The position numbers and the translations under genes were made by a program. Shown here one piece after another: positions 24,032 through 36,600 of a DNA stretch of 64,000 nt; within the stretch, counting starts at the first letter, position 1, and each line of letters starts with the position of its first letter. Source of the stretch: Astrocystis sublimbata (taxonomy: Eukaryota > Ascomycota > Sordariomycetes > Xylariales > Xylariaceae); contig JAJNNY010000028.1 in NCBI GenBank assembly GCA_022453515.1, positions 310,001 through 374,000 of the forward strand, read 5' to 3'. The notes under the pieces were generated by a model. That model worked only from the letters and a program-made list of their open reading frames with translations, was not told the origin of the DNA and searched no databases.

Positions 24032-25239
24032 CTACATGGCGTTCATATCTACATGGTTTTGTTTCATCTTAGCACTAGGTATTGTGCTGAGAGGAATTAA
24101 GTCACTTTCCGAGCTGATCCCGCCTTGCCAGCGCTGGTTGTTGCCGACGGTCTTCTCAACCAACGTAGTGTATGGTGCAGTATCGCCGTGTTGGCTACTC
24201 TCTTGAGAAGCCTGAGGAGTATGATGTCGTCTGATGATGGAGACCAGGCTAGACCATGGCAGAAGAGACTTGCCAAGCCTCGATTCACGGATGGCGGCCA
24301 CAGCCTTGGGGGTAGCCGGCACACAGAATACCAGCAGAGCGGCCGCGCCCTCCCCGACTGCAGTTAGCTGCACTGAAGAAAGGCGATAAGAGAGGTCATA
24401 GCCTTGATTTCGCTGGACCGTATAGTATAGTCGTATCAAGCTGGCGGTGCATGCAGCAAGGCCCAGTGCAAACACAACCGAGACTCCTAGCTTACGGCGC
24501 CAGGTCATGTTGAGCGTCCAGATGATGCGTTGCGGGACGAAGAAGATGAGAGCGTCGGTCACGAAGGCGAATATAGATGAGGAAAGGCTTGTGTACCCAG
24601 TGTCGATTGCACAATGCCCCTTTATTGTACGATTCCAGGCGTACTCGGCAGGGGTGCAGGCCAAGTTGACCAAGAATAGTTCAGCCGCGCAGAACAAAAG
24701 GTTGGCCCAGAGAATTAAATGGCATGACCAGAAGAAGATGCTCCGTCGACTGCCACCAGGTACAAAAAGACTGAGCCACTCTAGAAGGATCGCGCTCTTG
24801 ATTGGAATGTAAAACCCCAAGAAGACCGAAGTAGCGACGACCCCATACTGACCCAATTGATTCTTGTCAGCTAGGTCTGTATTCATCCTCTCTGGAATCA
24901 TTGCTTGAGACTTACATGCAGAAAGTCGACGAACTCGCCCAATGTCAAGTCCCATATGTGAACAAACCAACCCGGAGAGTGAACGAGATTTAAATAGAGG
25001 CCGTTAAAAGTGACGTATAGCGAGAAAGACAGCAGCATGAGATAGTCCTGCAGTTGTACCTTTCGCAAGACGAAAAATCTTGCGTATACACGCAAGGCGA
25101 CACCAATAGTGCTGAGAATAAGACACAGGGAGATAACGCCCACGGTCGTCGAGTTTCTGTTGGGTGCGTGGCCAATCTGAGCGGACACGCCGGGCGGCGG
25201 CGGATGGGCTGGCAAGTCATAGATGCTTGAGGTTGCCAT
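24032..25239 (-). CDS. rhodopsin-domain seven-transmembrane protein
   Basis: Two exons (24916-25239 and 24032-24847) give 379 aa. There are seven hydrophobic segments, the first in GVISLCLILSTIGVALRVYARF followed by the QLQDYLMLLSF loop typical of the fungal rhodopsin-domain family (PTH11-related without a CFEM domain). Later come WSCHLILWANLLFCAAELFLV and SIRLYY-type helices, then a serine-rich cytosolic tail of about 85 residues. Family members are plasma-membrane proteins, some suspected to be receptors; the ligand is unknown. It sits inside the polyketide cluster, between two SDR genes and divergent from SDR 2. Whether it belongs to the pathway (sensing, export or neither) cannot be read from the sequence. 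Confidence 0.88.
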
Positions 25240-26380
25240 TCTTGCTATGTAGAATCAAACTCGGCTTTGCGAAAGAGAAGAGGTGCAAGTCTTGTACGAT
25301 GAGACGAGGTAATATGGCCCAGAAACAACTCCAATCGTTCATGGAAGACTGAAAAGCTACTATTTTAGTCTTACGAGCGCGCGATCGGGCGGAGGCAACA
25401 TAAGAACAAGCAACATGCTACTTTTCAATAAGCCTTCTGCATTTTGATTTTTTATGTGAATCGTATCTCACAAGAGATGTTCTATTTTTGTCCATGTTCT
25501 ATGAAAAGAGTGTTGAAGATCAGGCTGAAGAACTTTATACTACTGGGCACTTGTCCGAAGTAACAAAATGGCCACCGAAACTGCAGCTGAGCGGAGCACT
25601 AAGACAGTGAGGTATTACTGAGAATCCTCCGCCCCATGGGGGGATTATTAGACCGTGACCCCCTTGCCAATTATCGAGGCAGGAGCTGGCGTCATTATAA
25701 CACGGTGCGTCGTACAAATTTGATGAATCGAATCCTTCTGCGACGCGAATCGTACTTTTGGTCAAATTACTGATCTTTGAGTCTGTCCAGTAAATTATGA
25801 TGTCAGCGCTGCATAATGTGTGAGTCGGAGATGTTGCGAGTGGCTTATCGGTCTGAGTGTCACACAGGGAGAGGGGTTGGGCTGCAAGACTTCATGTACC
25901 GTTGTGTACATAGACATTGATTATTGGGGAAGGTTCGTACTTAATGTCGCCTTCTGTAGGCGTAAATCTCGAGTCGATCGTATTCAGGAGGAATGTAGTC
26001 GCAGCTTTTGTACCTCTTACCCTTCCAAGGTTGGTAAATGTCTTTTAGCGATATGTAAAATAGACTGCTTAAGTAATCATTATGATTAGACACATTGTAT
26101 TACGGCAATATTCATTCCGACTTCTACGATAAACTCATATCAAATGATGCACCGAAGATGCTACACATCTCTATAGATCCCATTAGAAAGGGGAATGGAT
26201 GGTGGACGTCCATGGCCGCACTGGTCGTCCTTAGACCCGGGAGACTGGGAGCCTTCCAATTCAAAGAAAGGCATTAAATAGCACGGCAGAGCCCAGGTTT
26301 CGTCAGGCAGATGCCCATCATCCCAATGCGCGCCTGTGTGGTAACTCAGACTCCAGCCACTCCAATCAACTTTCCTAGCA
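25240..26380. other. intergenic region, divergent promoters of rhodopsin-like gene and SDR 2
   Basis: No gene recognised. Small frames (25535-26277) lack any family resemblance. Confidence 0.4.
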
Positions 26381-27424
26381 ATGGACATTAGGGGCTATGC
26401 ACTTGTGATTGGCGGAGGTATGCATAATCGAGACTACTACCCTTCTTTGCGATATTTCATACTAATGTATTATCATGCAACTCCACAGCCAGTGGGATAG
26501 GGGAAGCGTGTGCACTAGCGCTGTCCAAAGAGCGGACTGCTGGGATCATGATTGCAGACATCAACTTGGAAGCAGCTGCATCAGTCGCAAAAAGTTGCTT
26601 GGCCATATCTGTTGTTCCTAAGTTCCGCGCGGAGGTAGTCCATGTGGATGTTACATCAGAACATTCGGTGAACCATGCCATGAAAGTCACGTTGGAGGCC
26701 TTCAACCGCATTGACTATTGCATTAATAGCGCAGGAGTAAGTATCAATCGCCACCACCAATCATGACCTCTCGCTAGGTATCTATGCGAGGACCAGTAGG
26801 CAGCAGCTGACACGCCATCACAGATTGGGGTCGAAAAGGCGTCCGAGATAGCTACTGCTGACGTTGCAGAGTTCAGCCGGTTCTTGAACGTGAACGTTAT
26901 GGGCACTTTCTTGGTCACACGGGAGGCATCGGCTGTAATGAAGCAGCAGCATCCGAGGCCTATGGAATCCGGCGATCGTATGCAGGAGATGGAGCGGGGG
27001 GTGATAGTTAACATGGGATCGCTTGCCTCATACGTGGCACAGCCTGGAATGGTCCAATACACAGCTTCAAAACATGCTGTATTGGGCATCACCCGAAATG
27101 CCGGTGAGTTGAGTCTTTGATTTCTGCAATAAGCCACGCCACTGACTCAGGAATGTGACACATGCAGCACTCGATAATGCCCAGTACAACATCCGTGTCA
27201 ATTGTGTATGCCCCTCCTGGGTGGATACTCCGATGGTGCGGCGGGCTATTGATCAAGTGCCTGGACTGGAGGGGCTCATCAACCGAACTGTTCCACTTGG
27301 TCGTATCGCTCGCCCAGAGGAAATCGCGGATGCTGTCACTTTTCTCTGCAGCTCGAGATCAAGTTACATCAATGGCGGCAGTTTTGTGGTCGATGGGGGT
27401 ACAATGTTGCGAGGAATGGTGTAA
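26381..27424 (+). CDS. short-chain dehydrogenase/reductase 2 (classical SDR)
   Basis: Four exons (26381-26417, 26489-26736, 26824-27103, 27168-27424) give 273 aa with every junction in frame. The first exon is only 37 nt and its splice rebuilds the cofactor loop VIGGASGIGEACALAL. Then come HVDVTS, CINSAG, the catalytic serine in NMGSLASYV, YTASKHAVLG with the YxxxK pair, and the C-terminal NGGSFVVDGG of FabG-like SDRs. Cytosolic NAD(P)-dependent alcohol/ketone interconversion is expected. It lies 281 bp upstream of the cupin gene on the same strand. In the salicylaldehyde model it is one of the three SDRs adjusting the oxidation state of the PKS product. Confidence 0.92.
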
Positions 27425-27705
27425 CGATCCATTTTGTTGTCCGATGACCTCGGTCTTAGGATTCGGCTCTACTTGTCAGTTTTGCAACGCATCTGAAAAA
27501 ATGCAAGGAATATGTAATTGAGGCTCGGAAAACCCCGTAAATCCCAGTCTCTTCCTTCTTTGCCGTGCGAGTCTATCAAGGAGGGGCTTGTGACGTCTGT
27601 TTGTTTCATGCTTCACCTTATTCCGCGCTCAAAGTCGACTCACATTGTGTATGTATTGACCCAACTTGCTCATCCCTACAGATTCTTGAATTTGAGCACT
27701 GAAAT

Positions 27706-28418
27706 ATGAGCACAATGTCCGCAAATCCCAGTGAAGTCGAAAACGCTGGTAGCAAAGCATCATCCAACGATCCTCTCATGTTCCTTCGTGGCGCCGGATA
27801 TATCTCTCAGGGGTTTCCCGCACCTGGCCTTCGCCGTACCATACGTCACATCACAGGTCACAACGCCGAAGGCAAAGGGGTGTTCCTTTCTACTGACTGT
27901 GGTGACCATCATCGACTCATCGGGGACCGACAAGCAATCGGAAACATTTTGTATTCAACATATGAGACGCCAGTAGACATGAGCGAAGATAAGGATCTGA
28001 TCCATGCCAAAGAGACAGAAGTAAGGATACCTCTCCACCGCTGCTCGCAGACTGCACTGCTTACATGTGGAAGCCTCCATTGCATTATCACAATGGAAGC
28101 GTGTTGCGGATGATGGATTTTTCTCCTGGCTTGCTGTCGCCCATGCATCGAGCAGTCTCCCTTGACTATGGTGTTGTGCTTGAGGGCGAGTTTGAAATGA
28201 TCTTGGATTCGGGAGAAACTCGTATAATGCGCCAGGGGGATGTCTCTATCAATCGCGGCAGTGCGCACGCCTGGCGCAACATTACGGGCAATGGCACAAT
28301 GCCTGGACGCATGCTGTATATGCTGTTGGATTCTAAACCTGTCGTTACGGCTCGGGGAGATGAGCTGGGAGAGTATCTGGCCGAGCTTGCACCTTATTAT
28401 GAGAAGGATAAAGAGTGA
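27706..28418 (+). CDS. cupin-domain protein
   Basis: Two exons (27706-28020 and 28074-28418, 53-nt intron with an AAG acceptor) give 219 aa. The C-terminal half is a single cupin barrel: LHYHNGSVLRMMDFSPGLLSPMH, then SLDYGVVLEGEFEMILDSGE and GDVSINRGSAHAWRN. These correspond to the two cupin motifs with their histidines and glutamate, so a metal site is plausible. The N-terminal part contains RRTIRHITGHNAEGK, seen in fungal cluster cupins. Salicylaldehyde-type clusters carry one such protein next to the HR-PKS, where it helps dehydration or cyclisation of the oxidised chain. That role is by analogy. Confidence 0.88.
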
Positions 28419-28650
28419 TGGGATGAGAATATATGTCGTATGACATATTCGAGATTCCCAATTGTTACATAATTGGCTTCGACAGTTTATCATCCGAATA
28501 TTGCCTATTGACCATTTATACAATCTTTACGGGTCAGCATCTCAGTTTATCTCATCAAAACCAAGCCCGTTCTAGTTATGTGTTCATGTTCTTGACATTG
28601 TGCCGCGCCATATTGGATTGTATTTGGAACATAGTGAGCCCCTTGCGTTT

Positions 28651-30017
28651 TTAATCGCATCTCTTCTCTTTCTGACTATAGTACTGTTTGATCACTTTCA
28701 AATCAAACATATTCCAGAAAATCCAGTCCTGTATTCAATCAGCAAGAGATGGAGATTGCGAGATTATAAATATACCCAAATTGTGCCCCAACCAAATGAA
28801 GTGAGAAACCGTATGGATAAAGTCGCATTTCCATACCAGTACCAAGCTGGGGGCGAAGATTTGAGGCTTTGTGCAACAACATGTTTCGCGTACACAAAGC
28901 GATTAGTCGAATCTGCGTTATTGTAAACATAGCATAATACGCCGAATATGGTCAACATACCTGGAATCCGCTGCACGTGCCTCTTGAAAGCATCTGCCAA
29001 TGGGGAGTAATATGAATCTGGCGATGTTGGCCTCATTTTGTGCACATATCGAAACAACGGATCCAAAGGCAGATGATTGAGGATGGTGGCCGGAAAATTA
29101 CTTACCCTTTGGGAGTTCTCTACCTTTGTCCCTCTTGAGAATGTTGGTTTCAACTTCACCCGATATAATCTGGACCTATCAACCTCTAGTTGGACTGTAG
29201 GGAGAATTCGACTCACAGTCAGGACTTTCACGCTGTAGTAACAGTCAATAAGCTCTATGCTATCGGCCATCTTTAGTGAATCCTATGGTAACTTACTCGA
29301 AGGGTGCCATTTCTACCCGTAGTGTATTCGACCAGTGTTGTAGGGCAGCTTTTGAACCATTGTATGCGGCGCCATACACGTAGGGGACGATGCCGCCAAT
29401 GGACCCTATATTAACAATCGTCCCAGTTGATCGAATGAGCATGTCGTGGAGAGACCGCACCATGCGCATCGGACCGAACACATTAACGTTAAACATGTCC
29501 TCTACCTCTTTGACATCGGTGTCAATGGCAGTCATGGTGTAGGCTATTAACAGCATTCAGCAACACGGCAGGGGGTATAAGATCCATGCTGTTGGCGACG
29601 CTTACCTATCCCCCTATTTGAAGTTCTCTAGAGTCAACAAATATTTGATTGAACTCATACCGATTTCAAAGTAAGAAATACCTACGCATTGTTTACTAGA
29701 ATATCGAGATAACCCCCCGTCAGGTCGGTTATCTTTGATTTAAGGGTACCTATCGATTGTTCATTCGTGACATCTAGTTCATAACAGGTGATGCCCGCTT
29801 CGATGAGATGGTTCCGGTCTTCAAAAGGAAGGACTGTGGCAATAGAATGCAAGCCTCGACGGGCAAACTCGACAACGAGCCCCTCGCCAATGCCCCCCTT
29901 TCCACATCTATCTTATCCCCAATATTAGTGATCAGTACTCTCGTCAATTGAGTGTTTGTATCAAGTTGAAGTGCGCACTGACCCAGTCACAAGTACAAAT
30001 TGCTGTCTGGGAGACAT
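28651..30017 (-). CDS. AYR1-like short-chain reductase (cluster SDR 3)
   Basis: Nine exons (29983-30017, 29686-29907, 29606-29613, 29297-29543, 29217-29232, 29106-29169, 28961-29017, 28776-28912, 28651-28728) give 287 aa. The assembled protein follows the yeast 1-acyl-dihydroxyacetone-phosphate reductase (AYR1) type: VLVTGCGKGGIGEGLVVEF cofactor loop, LDILVNNAGIAYTMTAIDTD, NIGSIGGIVPYVYGAAYNGSK with the catalytic S, Y and K, then TIISGEVETNILK and a C-terminal hydrophobic tail (IWDWIFWNMF). Exon 3 is 8 nt and exon 5 is 16 nt; without them the NNAGIAY and VLTIISG motifs break. The gene is divergent from the PKS, with a 643-bp shared promoter region. AYR1-like SDRs accompany HR-PKSs of the salicylaldehyde type. 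Confidence 0.88.
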
Positions 30018-30660
30018 GAGGGGCTTTATTTGGCAGAAAATGTCTGGAATGAGACGTGTGAAGGAAGTTGTTAAAAGATTTCCGGGGCAGACGATGGGGA
30101 TTGGAACGCTTGTATTCTCAATAAATCCAACTTCAAGTTCCTCCGGGAAGCATGAAGCGCTCCACCATACCGATCGGGCGACAATGATGGAGGGGCCCAT
30201 CCAATGTTACATGCAAGCCCACCATCTGGTGGAGGTGCTCCAACTGGGGTCTGCCATCTTGCATACTCCGACGTTGCACCACAAGTGGTCTGACCCTGGT
30301 CAATAGATCAACGTGCATGAATAAGCGGTGCTGATGTTTTTTGTTCCAGACCGTATCTAACGCAATGGTGTACGGATGCCTGGTGCGACTTTGGACAAGG
30401 CGTATCTCTTCTGCTTACGTGGTATCCTATCTTCACAAACATATGTGGCCGTTATCGGCATAGAATCGAGCGGGAAGTGTGCGGCTCTTCAACTTCTTCA
30501 TTGTTACTTGCTTATCACGTGAAATAGCTTACATTGCTTGAACCTGAGATAAACAGTAGAACTTCTCTAGTAACTTTGTACTAATTAGATCAAGAACCAC
30601 ATGTTTGAGACTCGTGTTGTTAATCTTACAAAGACTGTCACATGAATGAAAGATCTCAGA
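30018..30660. promoter_or_regulatory. bidirectional promoter region between SDR 3 and the PKS
   Basis: 643 bp between two divergent start codons, with no supported gene on either strand. The two core biosynthetic genes probably share control here. I could not identify a specific operator. Confidence 0.45.
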
Positions 30661-33600
30661 ATGGACAGCAATAGTTACTCGAGTCCCTCGCAAGAGGCTC
30701 ATGATGTCGACCCCCCATGCATTGTGGGAATGGGTGAGCACACCACGGCGAATGCCACAATTTCGGAGCTACTAACATGAAGCCTATAGCATGTCGACTC
30801 CCCGGTGGGATCTATTCCCCCTCTGATCTTTGGCGTTTCCTGATACGCAAAGGATGTGCTCAGGGGCCCGTGCCCACACAGCGCTTCAAGAGTGAAGGAT
30901 TCTATCGGAACGGAGACTCCAACGCCTCCCGGGCCGGATCCATGGACGTTTCGGGAGGTTATTTCATCGAGGAAGATGTGAGAGAGTTTGACAATTCTTT
31001 CTTCGGAATTCACAATCTAGAGGCTGCTTCAAGTGAGTGATTCACAAAACACCCTAATATGCGATAATGCCATTGAGAAATGAACACCTTCACTACAAAG
31101 TCCTTTCCAGCCCAATAGTCATACTAGCACGACTAATACTATGTGCAAAGTGGACCCCCAGCAACGCAAGCTTCTTGAAATTGTTTTTGAATGTCTTGAG
31201 CACGCTGGAACCTCGATGGAAAAGATCTCAGGAACAAACACGGGTGTCTTCGTTGGAAACTTTACACTCGACCATCAGACGATGCAGTCGAGAGACATTG
31301 ATGCTATCCACAGATTCTCAGCTACCGGATGTGGTACCACAATTTTGGCTAACCGTATTAGCCATATTTTCAATTTGCATGGCCCAAGGTAAGTGTTGTC
31401 AGCCTCAGAGCATAACTTCAGACTGTCACTGCTGTGAAACTTCACAACCTCAACAATACCAAAACACATACTGAGACAGAGTATCTACCAGCTTCACATT
31501 GGATACGGCCTGCTCTTCGTCTCTATACGCCTTACACAGTGCGGTGGCTGCAATGTCACAAGGCGACTGTGATGCCGCCGTTATCGCAGCCGTGAACTTA
31601 ATCATGTCTCCTGAGCAATGCCTAGCGGCAGCTAAGAGCGGTGTTTTGTCTGCCACTTCGACTTGTCACACCTTTGACATCGCAGCTGACGGTTATGGAC
31701 GAGGTGAGGCCATGGACGCCATATATCTTAAGCCTTTGTCTACAGCGATCAGGGACGGCGATAAAATCTGGGCAGTCATCAGAAGTACGGCGGTCAATGC
31801 GTGAGTAGCCCCTTCGTGTCACCCTTTTGGAATATTCTGACTCGGCCACCTGGCAACTTAGCAATGGCAAAACGATTGGTATTACCCAACCGGCTGTTGA
31901 TCTCCAGGAAGCCGTGATCAAGAAAGCCTACAGCAAAGCAGGGTTGAAATGTCTTGACGTTGATTACGTTGAGTGTCATGGCACGGGAACACCCGTTGGC
32001 GATCCCGTTGAAGTCGAAGCGGTCGGTCGTTGCTTCGAGAACTCAGAGAGAGCCGGACACCTTCTCATTGGATCTGTAAGCGTGCCGATACTTGAAACTA
32101 TCGTTCTTTTGATCATACTATCCAGGCCGAGATACACTGCTAATTACGGTGCGAATATGCAGTCCAAACCTGGTCTTGGGCATAGTGAGGCAGCGAGTGG
32201 TCTAACCGCTCTCATCAAGGTGGCTTTGGCTCTTGAATATGGCCAGTTACCACCTACAATTGGGGTCAGGACTCTAAATCCAAAGTGTAGGTCTCACCAC
32301 GCATATTGCACTGTAGATTTCATGTGGATATTTAAGCTTACACGAAATGATGTTACAGTAAATCTTGACAAATTCAACATCAGAGTTGTAACTGACGTTG
32401 AATCGTGGCCACGAGATCAACGTAGGGCAAGTGTCAACGCCTTTGGATACGGAGGCGCCAACGCACACTGTAAGTCTCAATTTCGCGACTCTTTCACCGT
32501 GTCTTTTTGTTGACTGTTTTTGTTCAAGGCATTTTAGAGTCCGCCAGGACACACTTGGCACTTGGGAAGCAGGCCGACTTCAAATCAATTACAGAGCGTC
32601 CATATCGTGGCATCTTCGCTTTGCCGGTCACTGCTTCTTCCGATGGTTCTCTTAAGACAAGACTTTCACACATCAGGCAACTCGTCGAGTCTTCCGATAT
32701 TTCCATGCTTGAGAGGATTGCTTTTACTTTGGCCAACCGCCTATCCCAATTCTCTGTCCGCACTGTACTTCTTGTAAAGTACAATGAGCAGGATGGCAGT
32801 TCTCACGCCTTGGATTATGATTCCACATTTGGGAGCGCTCAATCAACTGGATTTGGAAAGTCAATCGCGTTCGTGTTCACGGGCCAAGGTGCCCAATACG
32901 CAAACATGGCCAAAGAGCTCGTTCTCAACAATCGTCGTTTCAATTCAACAATAAAGGGGTTGGATGATATTCTCAGAGGCCTACCATCAGATCATCGCCC
33001 CAACTGGACCTTAGAGGGCATTCTATGCGATTCTGAAGGCAACGATTCTGTACAAGATGCCGATCGTAGTCAACCCGTGTGCACTGCCGTCCAGATTGCA
33101 CTCGTAGACTTGCTTCGAAGTTGGGGAATAGAAGCGACCACTGTCATCGGGCATTCCTCTGGCGAAATAGCCGCAGCATATGCGGCGGGGCTTCTGAATG
33201 CTCGCGAAGCCATTCTCACGGCATATTTCAGGGGACACGCTGTGAAAAAGTTGATAGAGCCGGGCTTGATGTTGGCGACAGCAACCGACGCCGAGACAGC
33301 TACCAAAATCCTCCATGCCGTTCATATTGAAAATGAGGTTTCGATTGCATGCATTAACTCGCCCAAAAATGTTACTCTCAGTGGCTCCGTCAACGGTATC
33401 GAGCAATTTGCCGAAGAAGCGAAGAAGCAAGGAATCCTTGCCCGTCAACTCCGCACAGACAACAAAGCCTACCACTCATCCAAGATGCATCAAGTTGGTG
33501 ATATTTATGAGAGACTTCTGACAGACTATCTCGACAAATCGAAGCTTGATGCAGAGAGTACCGTATGTACACCGCCTGCCAAGATGTATTCCTCTGTCAT

Positions 33601-36600
33601 TATTGGGAGTGATGATCAAGCCCTGCTACTAGATCATGACGTTTGCGCATCAGCACAGTACTGGCGGCAAAACTTGGAGAGCACAGTTCAGTTTTGTTCT
33701 GCTCTAAGTACACTACTAGGCGTCCATGAAAATGTTCGTTTAATTGAAGTTGGACCACATCCAGCATTGAAGACACCGATAAAGCAAATCTTGGCGCATG
33801 TTGGTCGTGATCTTTCATCAATCCCTTACTCGCCGACCTTGATTAGAGGCAAGGACCCAGACCTCTGTATAAAGGAACTAGCTGCAAATCTCTTCATACG
33901 CCACTATCCCTTGGTTTGGCAAGAATTGAACGAGTCCACCGAGCCTGGTCTCCCGGCTGAGCTTCCCCCATACCCGTGGGATTATTCGTCAGGGCTAAAA
34001 TGGCACGAGCCGCGGGCAAGTATCGAACTACGAAATCGCCAGCATCTGAGGCACGAACTTCTAGGATCACAACAGGTTGCGGGCAATGGGATTAGCTGGA
34101 CGTGGAGGAATGTTGTCAGCTTGCCTGAAGTCCCGTGGATACGCGACCATAAAGTTGAAAGCCAGGTTGTATTTCCTGCAGCTGGATACATTGCCATGGC
34201 CATCGAAGCACTTGCTCAAATACAGCCATCCTCTCACCCATCAGCCACTTTCGAGCTCCGACGCATCGAAATCAGCACGGCTCTCGTTATCCCAGAGGAG
34301 AGTGACGTCGAGAAAGTTGAAATGTTCACCACTTTAGCACCAAGAGTTTTAACTAAAGCTAGAGTCTCGAACCATTGGTACGATTTCTCTATTTCGTCGG
34401 TGACTACAAATGGTCAAGTGACTATGCACTGTTCCGGGAACATTCAGACGGTGCGCGAGTCAGAGCTTGCAAAGCTGGAGGATTCCATTTGCAAGTCTTC
34501 GGCAGTTGGTCTCGAAGAGTGGCCAGATATGGATATTTGGTATGAGAGATTTGCAAGCCAGGGCCTGAAGTTTGGAACGAGCTTCAGGTCTGTCAAAAAC
34601 TTGAAAACTGATGGCGCAAAGTCTCGTTACCATGCACAAGGCGAAACCCTCATCGTGCCACCTGTGGCATGCAAACCTAATGACACAAAGTACCTCATTC
34701 ACCCCATCACGATTGATGCGTGTATTCAGGTTGCTATCATGGGTTCAGCAGCAGGATTTATCGCGGAAACAGATGTGTATCTACCTGTTTCCATTGATAG
34801 TTGCCGAGTTCGGCTCATGTCTCAAAACGCCGAGAAAGGTCTTATCAGGGCAAACTCGAACAAGTCGAGCCCTTCTACACGGATAATGATCTCAGCTCTA
34901 TGGTCTATGGCGCAACCACAGTCACCGCTTGTTGAACTTGATGGCGTACGTGTGGCCCGATACAAAACTGCACTCGATACCCAAGTGCATTCAGTCCAAC
35001 GGCAGCCTTGTCTGCGAGCACAATGGAAGCCTGATATTGCGACATTGCACACTGGCGTCATAACAGAGCTCAGAAAATACATTGACCTCTTCATAACCAA
35101 TTGTCGGGATGCCGACATGGAAATTGCCGACAACGAGCCATTGGCTGCTATGGGTGCTCTAGTTGACCTATGCGGGCATAAGAACCCCCGTCAGCATGTA
35201 CTCGAGGTCGGTAGTGTCTGTACATGCAAGGGGAAGCAACTACGGGAGCTTCTTGGTGAGCGCACCGATTTTCGTCGGTACAGATCATGGCAATCTGGTG
35301 AATTGAAGGGAACAGCAATCATTCAGCGGCTCGACGAAGTCGATGAACAAGACGCCGACATAAAGATAGAAGGGTCTTTCGACTTGATGCTCATTGATAG
35401 AAACACCGGTGTTTGGGAAGATTCTGAGAGGCTTCGTTCTTTACTTTCCACTTCCGGGGTACTTGTCACAATGAATACGCCCGCTGCTCGACTTGGGCTA
35501 CAAAGGGCACGCTTATCTATCATTGAGCTGCCAGAGCATAGGATATTGGCGGCAACGAAGCTAACAGACGAAGTGAATAGTATGGATACATTCCAAAAGA
35601 GGAGCGTTGTGCTAGTGGTACGTTACTTGTTTTTTGATCGTCACAAAACTCAAGAAGTTACTAATGTGTATTGTCACTTCCAAATACAGGTCCACAAAGC
35701 ATCCGCAGCGATAATGAAACTAGCAGAAGCCCTGGCCGCAAGACTGCAGAAGGAGAGTGTCTACCAGTCCTTTCAGATAACGGAGCTGTGCAAAGTCAGC
35801 CCCGAGATGTTCTCCCATGAAACAATTTGCATTTCATTGCTGGAGGTAGAAAAGGAGTTTTTGGCGTCCATGGACCAATGCAACATAGACAACTTGCGTA
35901 TTATCACAAACATGGCCACTACCGTTCTGTGGCTTTGCGGCACGTCTTTGCTGCGCGATACAGTCAACCCTGATCTGGCTCTTTCGGATGGGTTATCCCG
36001 TGCCATCATGCTAGAACAACCCGCACTCAGATTTCTCGTTATGGACATTGGGTCACTCAAGACAAAAGATGTTGTCAAACATGTTTGTACAAATGTCACC
36101 CGCATCATGGACCCCTGCAATCATATTGAAGAGAGCGAGTTCATACAGGAAGATGGTCTTCTCTACATCTCACGCTTTATCCCTAGCTTCGAAATGAACC
36201 GACTTTTCCAACGTCGCTTCCAAAAGTCGGAAACCCTCATGAGCACCAGACTCGCTGAGGCCGGTCACTCTAGGATTTCGATTGACCCATTGAAAGGCAC
36301 CGACGTTATTCACTTTGAGCAAATCCGGGACTGCAAAACCAGCTTAACGACACCTCCTGGTTTCATCGATGTGTTGGTGAAGGCTGTGAGTCTGAATGCC
36401 AAGGATGTCTACACTCTACAGGGGAGGATTGACACGCGCGAAGCCACGACCGCGTTGGAGTTTAGCGGTATAATCACCGCTGTAGGGCCTGATGTCGCGC
36501 AGTTTCGGCCTGGTGATAATGTCGTCGTCGGGATGCCGTGCCAACTCGCAACGTTTCAACGCGTCCCTGAATGGGCCGCTTTCAAGATGAGACCTGACGA

